Part shown: one piece after another, positions 25,042 through 33,796 of the stretch
How positions within the stretch are numbered: position 1 is the first letter of the stretch
Layout: each line of letters begins with the position of its first letter
From: Halomicrobium zhouii
Lineage (GTDB): Archaea > Halobacteriota > Halobacteria > Halobacteriales > Haloarculaceae
DNA length: 64,000 nucleotides
Reading direction: 5' to 3'
Assembly (NCBI RefSeq): GCF_900114435.1
Contig: NZ_FOZK01000002.1
Location: 682,001-746,000, forward strand
Position numbers and translations under genes: made by a program
The notes under the pieces: model-generated
What the model saw: the letters and a program-made list of their open reading frames with translations, nothing else
The model's database searches: none
Told to the model about the DNA's origin: nothing

Positions 25042-25668
25042 TGGTTGGTGCTACGAGGAATACCGACAACAACCAGAAAGCCCTCGGCGCGCTCGACCAC
25101 CGAAAGACTCGCTTCGCTCGTCTTTCGAGCTCTCGTTCGCTCCGCTCACGAGAATCGCGCGCCTCGTTGCGCGCCTCACTGCGTTCGGTGCTTACTTCGG
25201 CGTGCTTCGTCGACCTCGCCTCGCCCTTTCATTCCTCCAGGATCAACCTTGCTCGCGCGGCCTCACTCTGTTCGGCACGCGCTCGCGATTGACTCCACCA
25301 CCCCTCCCCTGATTCGCGGCGTCCGCCGCGAATCACGCGTCCTGACCGCTCAGCAACCGCCCGGCCGGGAGCGCGTTTCATCGCGCGACCAGGGGAAGGG
25401 AAGGCTGCGGTTACCTGGTGGACTGAAAGGGCGAGGCGCGGTCCGGGAACCCGGGCGCCGATAGCACCGCAGCGCAGCGAGGAGCGCAGCAAGCCCCGGG
25501 ACCGGAGCGCGCCGAGGGCTTTCTGGTTGTTGGCGGTCGCAGTACCGGTTTCAGAGAGCGCGCCGAGGGCTTTCCGGGCGTTGACGGTCGTTCTGCCGAC
25601 ACCTGGCGACCCACCACCTCCCCAGAGATCCACACCTTTTAATCAGAACACGAAGACACCGTAAGATA
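25042..25668. other. Intergenic region occupied by composite repeat element B
   Basis: The 627 bp between cbiP and the MinD gene contain no credible protein gene. Nearly all of it is the composite element described at 25063-25600. The minD-type promoter must lie in the last 70 bp, where CTTTTAATC (25635-25643) is a TATA candidate about 25 bp before the ATG. Confidence 0.6.
25063..25600 (+). repeat. Composite inverted-repeat element, full copy B
   Basis: The left end CAACAACCAGAAAGCCCTCG (25066-25085) is answered by the inverted right end CGAGGGCTTTCTGGTTGTTG (25513-25532), giving terminal inverted repeats of about 30 bp. Longer imperfect arms follow, with CCTCGCCCTTTCATTCCTCC left and CCTGGTGGACTGAAAGGGCG right. 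The unique core holds CGCGTTTCATCGCGCGACCA and GACCGCTCAGCAACC. The right terminus is duplicated just outside (GCGCGCCGAGGGCTTTCCGG near 25558). It encodes no transposase. MITE, structured RNA gene or recombination site are the candidates. Confidence 0.75.
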
Positions 25669-26436
25669 ATGGTCGAGGCGTTCGCTGTGGCGAGCGGGAA
25701 AGGCGGGACGGGGAAGACGACGAGCACGCTCGCGCTCGGGATGGCGCTGGCGGAGTCCCACGACGTGACCGTCGTCGACGCCGACACGGGGATGGCGAAC
25801 CTGCTCTTTCACGCCGGGCTCTCGGAGGCGGAGACGACGCTGCACGACGTGCTCTCCGGCGACGTGCCGGTCGAGGAGTCCTGTTACGAGCGGTTCGGAA
25901 TGACAGTCGTCCCCTGTGGCACGAGCCTGGATGGATTCCGCGACGCAGACCCGGCGCAGTTGCGAGAGGTCGTCGCCGAACTCGCCGCCGACACCGACGT
26001 CATCCTGCTCGACTCCGCGGCGGCCCTGTCGAGTCGGTCCGCCATCTTGCCGGTCGTCCTGGCCGACCGGGTCGTCGTGGTGCTCCAGCCCACGATCCCG
26101 TCGCTGTCGGACGGGATCAAGGTCCAGGAGTACGCGAGTTCCTACGGCACCGGCGTCGCCGGGCTGGTGTTCAACAAGGTGCGGGACGACGACGCCATCG
26201 GTCGGATCGCCGAGAAGTCCGAGCGGTACTTCGACGGGCCGACGCTGGCGACGGTGCCGGCCAGCGAGGCCGCCCGCGAGGCCCGCCGGGCGGGCAGGCC
26301 GCTGCTGGCCCACGCCCCGGATTCGGACGCCGCGGCGGCGTTCGAGGAGGCGGCGGCTGCCATCGAGGTCCGCGACGGGGGCTCGGAGGCCGTGGCCGAC
26401 CGCTTCCGTAGCGCCGTCATCCCGGACCCGCCATGA
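25669..26436 (+). CDS. minD2: MinD/ParA-family ATPase (MinD2-like)
   Basis: 255 residues. The deviant Walker A motif SGKGGTGKTT (9-18, signature K11) and DADTGMANL, LLDSAAALSS and VFNKV are those of MinD ATPases. A C-terminal amphipathic segment (EAVADRFRSAVIPD) may touch the membrane. The gene overlaps its downstream partner by 4 bp. In Haloferax, MinD2 in this genomic setting influences cell shape and placement of surface machines. The assignment to MinD2 rests on context and is less certain than the family. Confidence 0.75.
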   Translation: MVEAFAVASGKGGTGKTTSTLALGMALAESHDVTVVDADTGMANLLFHAGLSEAETTLHDVLSGDVPVEESCYERFGMTVVPCGTSLDGFRDADPAQLREVVAELAADTDVILLDSAAALSSRSAILPVVLADRVVVVLQPTIPSLSDGIKVQEYASSYGTGVAGLVFNKVRDDDAIGRIAEKSERYFDGPTLATVPASEAAREARRAGRPLLAHAPDSDAAAAFEEAAAAIEVRDGGSEAVADRFRSAVIPDPP

Positions 26437-27014
26437 ACCTCCCCGACGGTCGGCTCCTGAAGTCCCGCGTCGTGAGCGACCCGCGCTACCCGCTCGCGGA
26501 GGCGCTGGACCGGAGCCTCACCGGTTACGCCGTCCTCGAACCGCAGGAGACGCTCCTGCTCGAGGGCGAGGGGCGCGGCGTCGTCACCTTCCGCGAGGGC
26601 GTCCCGGAACTGACCTACGCAACCGGCACCGAGCGGGGCGGTCCGGCGGCGCTGGGCGACCTGGCGATGCCCGGGCCGTACCACGTCGAACTGTACGAAC
26701 TGCCCGACGACGCCTTCGACGCGCTCGACGACGCCGCGGCGTTCCGGGTGCCGCCGGGGATGCCCGCCGAGCGACTGGCCGGCGACCCCGCCCTGGCCGC
26801 CAGCACGCGACGCGCCGCCCCGGACGAGCGAATCGACGCTGGAACCTGTAGCGGCGACGCGTCTGATACCGATAGCGACGGGGCGGAGAGCCAGGCACCG
26901 GAGGACCGCAGCGCCGTCGAGGCCTTCCTCGACGACGAGGAGAAGATCGAGGCGATCCGCGAGCAGGCCCGCAGAGAGGCCGAGGCCCGCGCCGAGGAGT
27001 GGGGCTTCGACTGA
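26433..27014 (+). CDS. Partner protein of the MinD-type ATPase, unknown fold
   Basis: 193 residues starting within the ATGA overlap. The N-terminal 110 residues look like a compact mixed domain (SRVVSDPRYPLAEALDRSLTGYAVL, GRGVVTFREGVPELTYATG). A disordered acidic linker (around 125-155) and a charged C-terminal helix (DDEEKIEAIREQARREAEAR) follow. The overlap with the ATPase gene implies a joint function, perhaps as regulator or adaptor. I recognise no named domain. Confidence 0.6.
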   Translation: MNLPDGRLLKSRVVSDPRYPLAEALDRSLTGYAVLEPQETLLLEGEGRGVVTFREGVPELTYATGTERGGPAALGDLAMPGPYHVELYELPDDAFDALDDAAAFRVPPGMPAERLAGDPALAASTRRAAPDERIDAGTCSGDASDTDSDGAESQAPEDRSAVEAFLDDEEKIEAIREQARREAEARAEEWGFD

Positions 27015-27136
27015 GCGTTCGCCTCCACACGGGCGGACTAACTGCCCGTGTGGAATGGTCCCATTCCGCTCCCGTCTTTCGATAATTAGGCCGAACGTAT
27101 ATCGGGCGAACTCGGATTTATCCTGACGACACAGCG

Positions 27137-28288
27137 ATGAGCAAACGAGCACTCGTACTGACGATAGTCGTATTACTCGCGGCGGTGGCACCGGCCACGG
27201 TCGCTGCAGACGCCCAGGACGGGAGTGCGTACGCCGGTTCCCACGTGACGTTCGACGCGACGGGCGACGCGCTGGTCGATTACAGCGTGGACGGCCAGAC
27301 AGTGATGGAGTCGGTCCGCGTCCAGTCCCAGAGCGACGCGGAGAGTAGCCTGGGCGTCGGCGCCTCGGTGAGCGCGTCGGCCGTGACCGACATCGTGGGT
27401 GCGGCCCTCTCCCTCGACACCTCGGTGAAGACGGCCGCGACGGTCCAGTCCGAGAGCGGTGCGACGCTCCGGGCCCACGACAACGGGCACGGCTCGCTGG
27501 TCGTCTCGGCCGACGACGAGGCCCAGTACGTCGAGGTCGGGCTGGGCGGCGAGGCCTCGGCCGACCAGTCGAGCGACGACAGGCTGGTCGTCACGACGGC
27601 CAACGGGACGGAACAGGCCTACGTCGTGGCGGGCGAGGGCAACGTCACGCTGAACGACGAGGGCAACGTCACCGCTGCCCTCGAACGGGACAGCCGACTC
27701 GTCGTCCGGTCGTACCCGAACGAGCGGTCGAGCGACGACGAGGAACAGGAGCGCATGATAGCGAACGGCACCGCGGCCGCCAGCGTCTACCTGCTGCAGG
27801 ACGGTGAAGAGGCGGTCACCGACACCGTCGACTACGGCCAGGACACCACCGTCGAAGTCTCCGAACGGAGCGCGAACCGCGTGAACATGACGGTCTCCCG
27901 CGCCGAGAGCGAGGGCAAGGTCGTCATCGTCTCTGCTTCGGAGGCGGCGTTCGACGCCGCTGACGACGTCGAGGTCAGCGTCGACGGCGAAGCGGCCGCC
28001 GAGGCGTCCTCCTACGCCGAACTGCGACGGGCCGCGAACGGCGAGTCGGACGGCTCCCGCTACATGGTGACGCAGTCGAGTTCCGCCGAGGCCGCCGCGG
28101 ACGTGGCCATCGCGGTCGACCACTTCTCGGAGCGCGACGTGACGATGTCGTCCGGGTCGGACTCGACCACCGACGGTGCGAACGAGGACGACGGCTCGAC
28201 CTCGGCGATCGGTCCCGGATTCGGTATCCTCGCCGCGCTGTCTGCACTCGCCGGCGTGGTCGGCGTCCGCGTCTGGAACGAGAACTGA
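27137..28288 (+). CDS. Secreted surface protein with PGF-CTERM anchor
   Basis: 383 residues. A Sec signal peptide (ALVLTIVVLLAAVAPATVAA) precedes a beta-rich ectodomain with N-glycosylation sequons (NGT, NVT). A Ser/Thr/Asp-rich stalk and AIGPGFGILAALSALAGVVG with VWNEN end follow. This is an archaeosortase-processed surface protein. The ectodomain is similar in feel to haloarchaeal proteins of unknown role. It has its own promoter region (AATTAGGCCG... upstream). Confidence 0.8.
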   Translation: MSKRALVLTIVVLLAAVAPATVAADAQDGSAYAGSHVTFDATGDALVDYSVDGQTVMESVRVQSQSDAESSLGVGASVSASAVTDIVGAALSLDTSVKTAATVQSESGATLRAHDNGHGSLVVSADDEAQYVEVGLGGEASADQSSDDRLVVTTANGTEQAYVVAGEGNVTLNDEGNVTAALERDSRLVVRSYPNERSSDDEEQERMIANGTAAASVYLLQDGEEAVTDTVDYGQDTTVEVSERSANRVNMTVSRAESEGKVVIVSASEAAFDAADDVEVSVDGEAAAEASSYAELRRAANGESDGSRYMVTQSSSAEAAADVAIAVDHFSERDVTMSSGSDSTTDGANEDDGSTSAIGPGFGILAALSALAGVVGVRVWNEN

Positions 28289-28411
28289 GCAAAGAGACCG
28301 AACGCGACAGATCTGCAGGCTCTCTTTCTCACGCGTCGCGTTCACGAGTCCAGGCGCCACGTCCGCCCGGACAGCGAAAGCCTATTTGCCCGCCTGGACC
28401 CACGAGTTCGC

Positions 28412-29371
28412 ATGGTACGACCTGCACTCGTTTTGCCGCCGTATCCCGACGAGCGATGGGAACTCGCCAAACAGATGGGCGTCACCGACGCCGTCATCCA
28501 CCCCCTGGAGATCGGCGACGACAAGACCCAGTGGACCTACGACGAACTCCGCGGGCTGCAAAACTACCTGGAGGGCGCCGACCTGCGCTTTTCCGTCCTG
28601 GAGGGGAGCGTCCCCATCTCGGACCGGATCCGCCTCGGACTGGAAGGCCGCGACGAGGACATCGAGGTGTTCAAGGAGTTCCTCCGGCACTGTGGCGACC
28701 TCGGAATTCCGGTCGTCTGCTACGACTGGATGGCCGGCGTCCGCTGGGCACGCACCGAGGCCCACAACGAGCTCCGGGGAGGCTCCCTCGCGACGGGCTA
28801 CGACAACGCCAAGATGCAGGGCGGCCCCGCCGTCGAGGCGGCGGCAAAGAGTCACGAAGACGTCTTCGAGGCGCTGGCGTACTTCCTCGAAGAGGTCGTC
28901 CCCGTCGCCGAGGAGGCGGGCGTCAAACTCGGCCTGCACCCCGACGACCCGCCGCGCGAGGAACTGCGCGGCGTCCCCCGCGTCGTCACGAGCGTGGAGA
29001 ACTACGACCGCATCCTCGACGTCTACGACAGCGAGTACAACGGCGTCACCTTCTGCCAGGGCAACTTCGCCGCGATGGGCGCGGACATCCCCGAAGCCAT
29101 CCGCCACTTCGGCGGGAAGATCAACTTCGTCCACTTCCGCGACGTCGACGGCGACGCCGACCGCTTCGTCGAGACGTGGCACGACGAGGGACCGACCGAC
29201 ATGCACGCCGCGATGGAAGCTTACGTCGAATGGGTCGACGACGACGTCCCGATCCGACCCGACCACGTCCCGACGATGGCCGGCGAGGACAACTCGAATC
29301 CCGGCTACCACACGAAGGGTCGGCTGTGGGCCATCGGCTACATGCGCGGGCTCCTGGACTCGCTGGAGTAA
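28412..29371 (+). CDS. uxuA: Mannonate dehydratase, UxuA type
   Basis: 319 residues. UxuA hallmarks are VKLGLHPDDPP, GVTFCQGNFAAMG, INFVHFRDVDG and IRPDHVPTMAGED, which provide the His, Cys, His and Asp/His that bind Mn/Fe in the TIM barrel. The enzyme dehydrates D-mannonate to 2-keto-3-deoxygluconate, the entry of hexuronates into the semi-phosphorylative Entner-Doudoroff route. It is somewhat shorter than bacterial UxuA. Its presence together with GH4 and GH10 genes 14-19 kb away suggests growth on glucuronoxylan or pectin sugars. Confidence 0.85.
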   Translation: MVRPALVLPPYPDERWELAKQMGVTDAVIHPLEIGDDKTQWTYDELRGLQNYLEGADLRFSVLEGSVPISDRIRLGLEGRDEDIEVFKEFLRHCGDLGIPVVCYDWMAGVRWARTEAHNELRGGSLATGYDNAKMQGGPAVEAAAKSHEDVFEALAYFLEEVVPVAEEAGVKLGLHPDDPPREELRGVPRVVTSVENYDRILDVYDSEYNGVTFCQGNFAAMGADIPEAIRHFGGKINFVHFRDVDGDADRFVETWHDEGPTDMHAAMEAYVEWVDDDVPIRPDHVPTMAGEDNSNPGYHTKGRLWAIGYMRGLLDSLE

Positions 29372-29424
29372 GTTCCACCACTGATTCTCGTAGCGCCGGT
29401 CGTTCGTCGACGGCCGGTCAGTCC

Positions 29425-29446
29425 GCGTCTGACAGGCGTCAGACGC
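29425..29446 (+). terminator. Hairpin downstream of the mannonate dehydratase gene
   Basis: A perfect 8-bp stem GCGTCTGA/TCAGACGC encloses a 6-nt loop (CAGGCG), 54 bp after the uxuA stop. No long T-run follows, so it may protect the mRNA 3' end and not necessarily stop transcription. Confidence 0.35.
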
Positions 29447-29616
29447 CTCTCCCACGGTTTCGGCTGGAAATCGACTGCGCTGGGAGCCCGCGGACGCCGC
29501 GGTAGCGGTGCTACGTCGGGGAGAGAGGCGCGTCCACGCGACTGGCGACCGGCGTCGCGTTTCACTTCCGCTCCGGTTGGCTGGCGTATATACTCGTCTG
29601 GGTCGAAGCCGGGGAT

Positions 29617-29763
29617 ATGATCGAACGCCTGCAGCGAGCACTGGACCGGCGGACCAGTGCCACCGAGTACGGCGAATGCAGACAGTGCGGGACGACCGTC
29701 GACACCGATACCGCGCGGTGCCCCGACTGCGGGTCGGCCGAGATCGCGAGCTACACGTTCTGA
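29617..29763 (+). CDS. Small zinc-ribbon protein (48 aa)
   Basis: MIERLQRALDRRTSATEYG forms a helix, followed by CRQCG (21-25) and CPDCG (35-39), a classic C4 zinc ribbon. The C-terminus ends SAEIASYTF. Spacing CxxC-N10-CxxC is normal. An AT-rich segment (GCGTATATACTC, 29584-29595) lies 23 bp upstream as a promoter for a near-leaderless transcript. Function is unknown; similar mini-proteins are widespread in haloarchaea. Confidence 0.75.
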   Translation: MIERLQRALDRRTSATEYGECRQCGTTVDTDTARCPDCGSAEIASYTF

Positions 29764-29835
29764 GTCGAGGAGGTTTCGGCCGCTCTCCAGTTCACACGGA
29801 GAAAATACTTACCACAGCCCGGGAACGGCTCGCCT

Positions 29836-30651
29836 ATGGACCGCCGTCGATTCCTGACAGCCCTCCCGCTCGCGGCCGGACTCGCTGGATGCGTGAGCGA
29901 GCCCGGCACGGACGATACGACCACCCCATCGACCGGGACCAGTTCGGCCACGGACACGGCTACGTCTACGGAACGCCCTGCGCCAGACGTGCGGCTCCGG
30001 TCGTCGTTCAGGTACGGGATCAACGACGACGGCATCGGCGTAGAGGCGCCCGAGCACGACCAGTTCGCGTTCGTTCGACCGACCGGCTCGAGCGGGGACC
30101 CGTCGCCGACCGACTTCTCGCTCGTGCTCGGTGACGAACAGTACACGCCGGCGTCGTCGGTGCGGGGGTTCCGCGCCTGGACCCCCGGCGTCGAGTCGGT
30201 CTATACCGCGGACGGCAGGTCGGGGTGGCTCAAGTTCGACGTCCCGGCGGTCGAGACGGACAGTGTGGCGCTCGTCCGCGACGGAACGAGCCAGCCGCTC
30301 TCCGAGGCGGACCGCGCTCGACTCGCCACGGCACCCGAACTCCGGCTGGAATCCGTCGACGTCCCCGAATCCGTCGCATCCGGTGACCCCATCCAGCTCG
30401 GCGTGACGGTCGCGAACGAGGGCGAGGTGACCGGCACCTTCCTCGCGGGGTTCCGCACCGGCGGCTACCCCAAGACGTTGGACGTCAGGGTCGCGCCGGG
30501 AGAGACGGCGTCGGGGTCCGTCAGTTACCGGGAGATATCCGACGACGGCGCGCACTTCGCCTTCGATTACCCCGGCGGCGACAGGAGCTACGAAGTCGAC
30601 GTGACGACCGAGCGAGCGACCGGGACTGCGACGAGCACCGACGCGGCGTGA
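29836..30651 (+). CDS. Tat lipoprotein, unknown function
   Basis: 271 residues. A twin-arginine signal (MDRRRFLTALPL) and lipobox LAGC with C19 mark a lipid-anchored protein, followed by a Thr-rich stalk. The ectodomain has an N-terminal beta domain and a C-terminal CARDB-like immunoglobulin fold (LESVDVPESVASGDPIQLGV, VANEGEVTGTF, VAPGETASGSVSY). No enzyme motif is seen. Confidence 0.75.
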   Translation: MDRRRFLTALPLAAGLAGCVSEPGTDDTTTPSTGTSSATDTATSTERPAPDVRLRSSFRYGINDDGIGVEAPEHDQFAFVRPTGSSGDPSPTDFSLVLGDEQYTPASSVRGFRAWTPGVESVYTADGRSGWLKFDVPAVETDSVALVRDGTSQPLSEADRARLATAPELRLESVDVPESVASGDPIQLGVTVANEGEVTGTFLAGFRTGGYPKTLDVRVAPGETASGSVSYREISDDGAHFAFDYPGGDRSYEVDVTTERATGTATSTDAA

Positions 30652-30764
30652 CGGATTTCGACGACGACCGTCCGTCCCGATCGCCGAGTAGGGGCCCGTC
30701 CAACGTTCAAACTCGATTTTGACCGTAGGGAAGCTTAACTGACCGTCCCGGTGAACGACCGGGT

Positions 30765-31574
30765 ATGAACCGACGAGAACTGATCGTCGCGTCCGGAGGT
30801 ATCGCTGCGACCGCGCTGTCTGGCTGTCTCGGCCTCGGTAGCGGGAACGCCGACGTCCCCGCCCAGCAGTCCTCGCCCACCGTCGAGGAGCGGACTGGGC
30901 AAACCGTCATCGTCAGCAACACCGGCGAAGTCCAGGGCGAGCCCGACCTGGCGATCCTCGACGTCGGTGTGGAGGCGAGCGGCGACTCCGCCGGCGCCGT
31001 CCGGTCCGAACTCGCGACCCGATCGGAGGAACTGCGGACGGCGCTGCTCGAGTTCGGCCTCGACGAGGACGCCGTGACGACCAGCCGGTTCCACATCAGC
31101 GACCGGGTCGACCGCCGCCGGATGGAGGAGGAGGGCGTCCGGCCCGACTCGCCCGAGGCCGAGGAGTACGTCTACTACGAGGGGACCCACGCCTTCTCCG
31201 TCGAGGTCGCGGCCATCGACGACGTCGGTGGGGTGATCGACGCCGCCGTCGACGGCGGCGCCGACCGGGTCGGCCGGGTGACCTTCACGCTCTCGGACGA
31301 GCGCCGGACCGAGTTGCGCGAGGAAGCCCTCCGGAAGGCCATCCAGGGCGCCCGCACGGAGGCGGAGGCCATCGCCGACGAGGTCGGCACGTCCATCGCC
31401 GAGACCACCGTCGTCGACGCCTCCGACGGGCGCGTCTCCCCGGTCCACCGCGAGGTCGCCTTCGAGGCGGCCGCCACCGCGACCGAGACGGCCGGCGACG
31501 GCGCCGCGACCGGCGTCCATCCCGGCGACGTGACCGTCACCGCCGACGTGCGGATCCAGTACCGGATGGCGTGA
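30765..31574 (+). CDS. SIMPL-domain (DUF541) lipoprotein
   Basis: 269 residues. The Tat-like signal MNRRELIVASGG leads to the lipobox ALSGC (C21). The SIMPL domain begins at about residue 48 (VIVSNTGEVQGEPDLAIL) and continues through GVEASGDSAGAVRSELA to the helix EEALRKAIQGARTEAEAIAD and the closing VTVTADVRIQYRM. DUF541 proteins are oligomeric periplasmic/surface proteins linked to stress in bacteria, with no defined activity. A TATA-like AGCTTAACTG lies about 30 bp upstream. Confidence 0.85.
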   Translation: MNRRELIVASGGIAATALSGCLGLGSGNADVPAQQSSPTVEERTGQTVIVSNTGEVQGEPDLAILDVGVEASGDSAGAVRSELATRSEELRTALLEFGLDEDAVTTSRFHISDRVDRRRMEEEGVRPDSPEAEEYVYYEGTHAFSVEVAAIDDVGGVIDAAVDGGADRVGRVTFTLSDERRTELREEALRKAIQGARTEAEAIADEVGTSIAETTVVDASDGRVSPVHREVAFEAAATATETAGDGAATGVHPGDVTVTADVRIQYRMA

Positions 31575-31620
31575 CGTAGCCCCCTGCCGACCACTGGCGT
31601 CCTGACTGCGACAGCCCCGC

Positions 31621-32628
31621 TCACTCGAACGCCGGCAGCACGTCCTCGGCCATCACGTCGCAGAAGGCGGCCTGGTCGGGGCTGGAGCTCTGGAAGACGA
31701 CTTCGTCGAAGCCGACGTCGACGTAGGTCTGCGTGACCTCGACCAGGTCCTGCGGATCCGACGTGACGACGAACGCCTCCCGCAGGCGCTCGTCGGAGAC
31801 GTCCTCGCCCATCTTCTGGAGCTCGCGGGGGTCGGCCGAATCCGACGACCAGACGTCGTCGAGCAGCGTGAGTCCCCAGGGGCGGATCTCCTCCAGGGCG
31901 GCCTGCTCGTCCTCGTCGTAGGCGCAGTGGACGTGGACGGTGCGGTGGACGTCGTCGAGCGAGTCGTTGCGCGCGGACTTCTCGACGCCGTCGCGGGCCG
32001 CGGGGAACAGTTCCTCGCGGACGCGTTCGGGCGGCTCGTACACCGTGACCAGCCCGTCGCCGAGGTCGCCGGCCATCCGCGCGGAGGTGGGGCCGCTCGC
32101 GGCGACGTGGATCGGCGGGGCCTCGTCGGGTCCGGTGTAGAGGTTCGCGCCGTCGAGCGTCCAGAACTGGCCCTCGTGGTCGACGAACTCCTCCGCGAAC
32201 AGCCGGCGGATCATGCGGATCGCCTCGGCGGTGCGGCGGGCGCGCTCGCCGTAGTCGGGCAGCGGGTTGCCCAGCGGCACCTCGTTGAGCGACTCGCCGG
32301 TGCCGATGCCGAGGAAGACGCGGTCGGGGTACAGCTCTGCCAGCGTGGCCAGCCGGTGGGCGACGTTGGCGGGGTGGTAGCGGTTGATGACCGCCGTCAC
32401 GCCGGTGCCGATGTCGACGTCCTCGGTCCGGTCCAGCGCGGCGGGCAGCCACGTCCAGCAGTTGCCGCCGTGGGCCGGTGAGCCGTCGGCGAGGTGGTCG
32501 AACCAGGGGTGGAAGTGGTCGTTCACCCAGACGCTGTCGAAGCCCGCGGCCTCGGCGAGTTCGACCTGGTCGAGGCAGGCGGCCGGCGAGAACTCCTCCA
32601 GCGAGGCGAAGTAGCCGAATCTGACCAT
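31621..32628 (-). CDS. F420-dependent LLM-class oxidoreductase
   Basis: 335 residues from the ATG at 32628 (MVRFGYFASLEEFSP); the longer frame is repetitive DNA. A bacterial-luciferase-like TIM barrel: FDSVWVNDHFHPW, VDIGTGVTAVINRYHPANVA, RVFLGIGTGESLNEV and PPIHVAASGP are the cofactor F420-contacting loops of the F420-dependent glucose-6-phosphate dehydrogenase/Mer-like group (TIGR03557). It probably oxidises an alcohol or sugar with F420; the substrate is unknown. It is divergent from the SMP-30 gene. Confidence 0.85.
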   Translation of the reverse strand: MVRFGYFASLEEFSPAACLDQVELAEAAGFDSVWVNDHFHPWFDHLADGSPAHGGNCWTWLPAALDRTEDVDIGTGVTAVINRYHPANVAHRLATLAELYPDRVFLGIGTGESLNEVPLGNPLPDYGERARRTAEAIRMIRRLFAEEFVDHEGQFWTLDGANLYTGPDEAPPIHVAASGPTSARMAGDLGDGLVTVYEPPERVREELFPAARDGVEKSARNDSLDDVHRTVHVHCAYDEDEQAALEEIRPWGLTLLDDVWSSDSADPRELQKMGEDVSDERLREAFVVTSDPQDLVEVTQTYVDVGFDEVVFQSSSPDQAAFCDVMAEDVLPAFE

Positions 32629-32683
32629 GCCGACAAGACGGGCGAGGTCGGAATAAGCGTCGGGGTCGCTGCGGGGCGCGAGC

Positions 32684-32761
32684 GCGTCGCCGAGCGACCG
32701 ACCGCGGCCGCGTCGCCGAGCGACCAACCGCGGCCGCGTCGCCGGACGACCGACCGCGACC
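32684..32761. repeat. Three tandem 26-bp repeats between divergent genes
   Basis: Units start with GCGTCGCCGAGCGACC and end with GACCGCGGCC, at 32684-32709, 32710-32735 and 32736-32761, with one to four changes between copies. They occupy most of the spacer between the F420 enzyme and the SMP-30 gene. They are a local amplification, possibly carrying regulator sites (CGACCGACCGCG). Confidence 0.7.
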
Positions 32762-32802
32762 GTTCTGGTGGACTTAAGGCCCGTTCGGTCGTGTGTCCGT
32801 TC

Positions 32803-33669
32803 ATGACACGGTACGAGCGCGTCGCGGACTACCGCTCACACACCGGCGAGGGACCGCTGTGGCACCCCGACGAGGAACGGCTCTACTGGGTCGACATCCC
32901 GAACGGCGACCTGTTCCGGTACGACCCGGCGACGGACGAACACGAGCAGTGTTTCGATCGAGACGTCGTCGGCGGGTTCACCATCCAGGACGACGGCTCG
33001 CTCCTGCTGTTCGAGGACGGCGGCCGCATCGAGCGCTGGGTCGAGGGCGCGGGGACGACCACCGTCGTCGACGGCATCGAGGGCGAGGCCGACTCTCGGT
33101 TCAACGACGTGATAGCCGACCCTCGCGGCCGGGTGTTCTGCGGGACGATGCCCACCGACGACCGGTCCGGGCGACTGTACCGCCTGGACACCGACGGCTC
33201 GGTGACGACGGTGCTCGAGGAAGTGGGACTCCCCAACGGCATGGGGTTCACCCTCGACCGCCGACGGTTCTACTTCACCGACTCCGGCAACGGCCGCATC
33301 GACCGCTACGACTACGACCAGGCGACCGGCGCCATCTCGAACCCCGAGACGGTCGTCGAGGTGGACGAGGGCGAGGCGATTCCGGACGGGATGGCCGTCG
33401 ACGCCGAGGGGTACCTCTGGTCGGCCCGCTGGGACGGCGGCTGTCTCGTCCGCCACGACCCGACGGGCGCCGAAGTCGCGCGGATCGAGTTCCCGGCGCG
33501 GAAGGTGTCCTCGGTGACGTTCGCCGGCCCGGACCTGTCGACGGGCTACGTAACGACCGCGCTAACTGACAATTCGAGGGACGAGGAGGGCGACGGCGCG
33601 GGCGCGCTGTTCCGGTTCGACCCAGACGCGGTGGGGGTTCCGGAGTTCCGGTCGCGCGTCCAGATCTGA
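32803..33669 (+). CDS. SMP-30/gluconolactonase/LRE-family lactonase
   Basis: 288 residues. A six-bladed propeller with the metal site residues visible: Glu of GEGPLWHPDE, Asn of RFNDVIAD, Asn of LPNGMGFTLD and Asp of IPDGMAVD. These Ca/Zn-dependent enzymes open sugar lactones (gluconolactone, xylonolactone). A xylono- or galactonolactonase role is a reasonable guess beside xylose and uronate genes, because the xylose dehydrogenase in this window would produce xylonolactone. Confidence 0.85.
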   Translation: MTRYERVADYRSHTGEGPLWHPDEERLYWVDIPNGDLFRYDPATDEHEQCFDRDVVGGFTIQDDGSLLLFEDGGRIERWVEGAGTTTVVDGIEGEADSRFNDVIADPRGRVFCGTMPTDDRSGRLYRLDTDGSVTTVLEEVGLPNGMGFTLDRRRFYFTDSGNGRIDRYDYDQATGAISNPETVVEVDEGEAIPDGMAVDAEGYLWSARWDGGCLVRHDPTGAEVARIEFPARKVSSVTFAGPDLSTGYVTTALTDNSRDEEGDGAGALFRFDPDAVGVPEFRSRVQI

Positions 33670-33796
33670 GGGAGTCGGTGGAGGCGGTAGCGAACGGTCG
33701 ACTGGGGACTGGTTTCGGGCTGTCTGCCGACGAACTGGCTGTTGGGTAGGGATGTTTATGGAACGGGTGATTCTCGGTTGTGTTGGTGAAATGAAC

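Noticed and set aside
25229-25633. Open frames inside repeat copies B and C
   Set aside because: The frames differ between copies and are not conserved; the shared feature is DNA structure, not protein.
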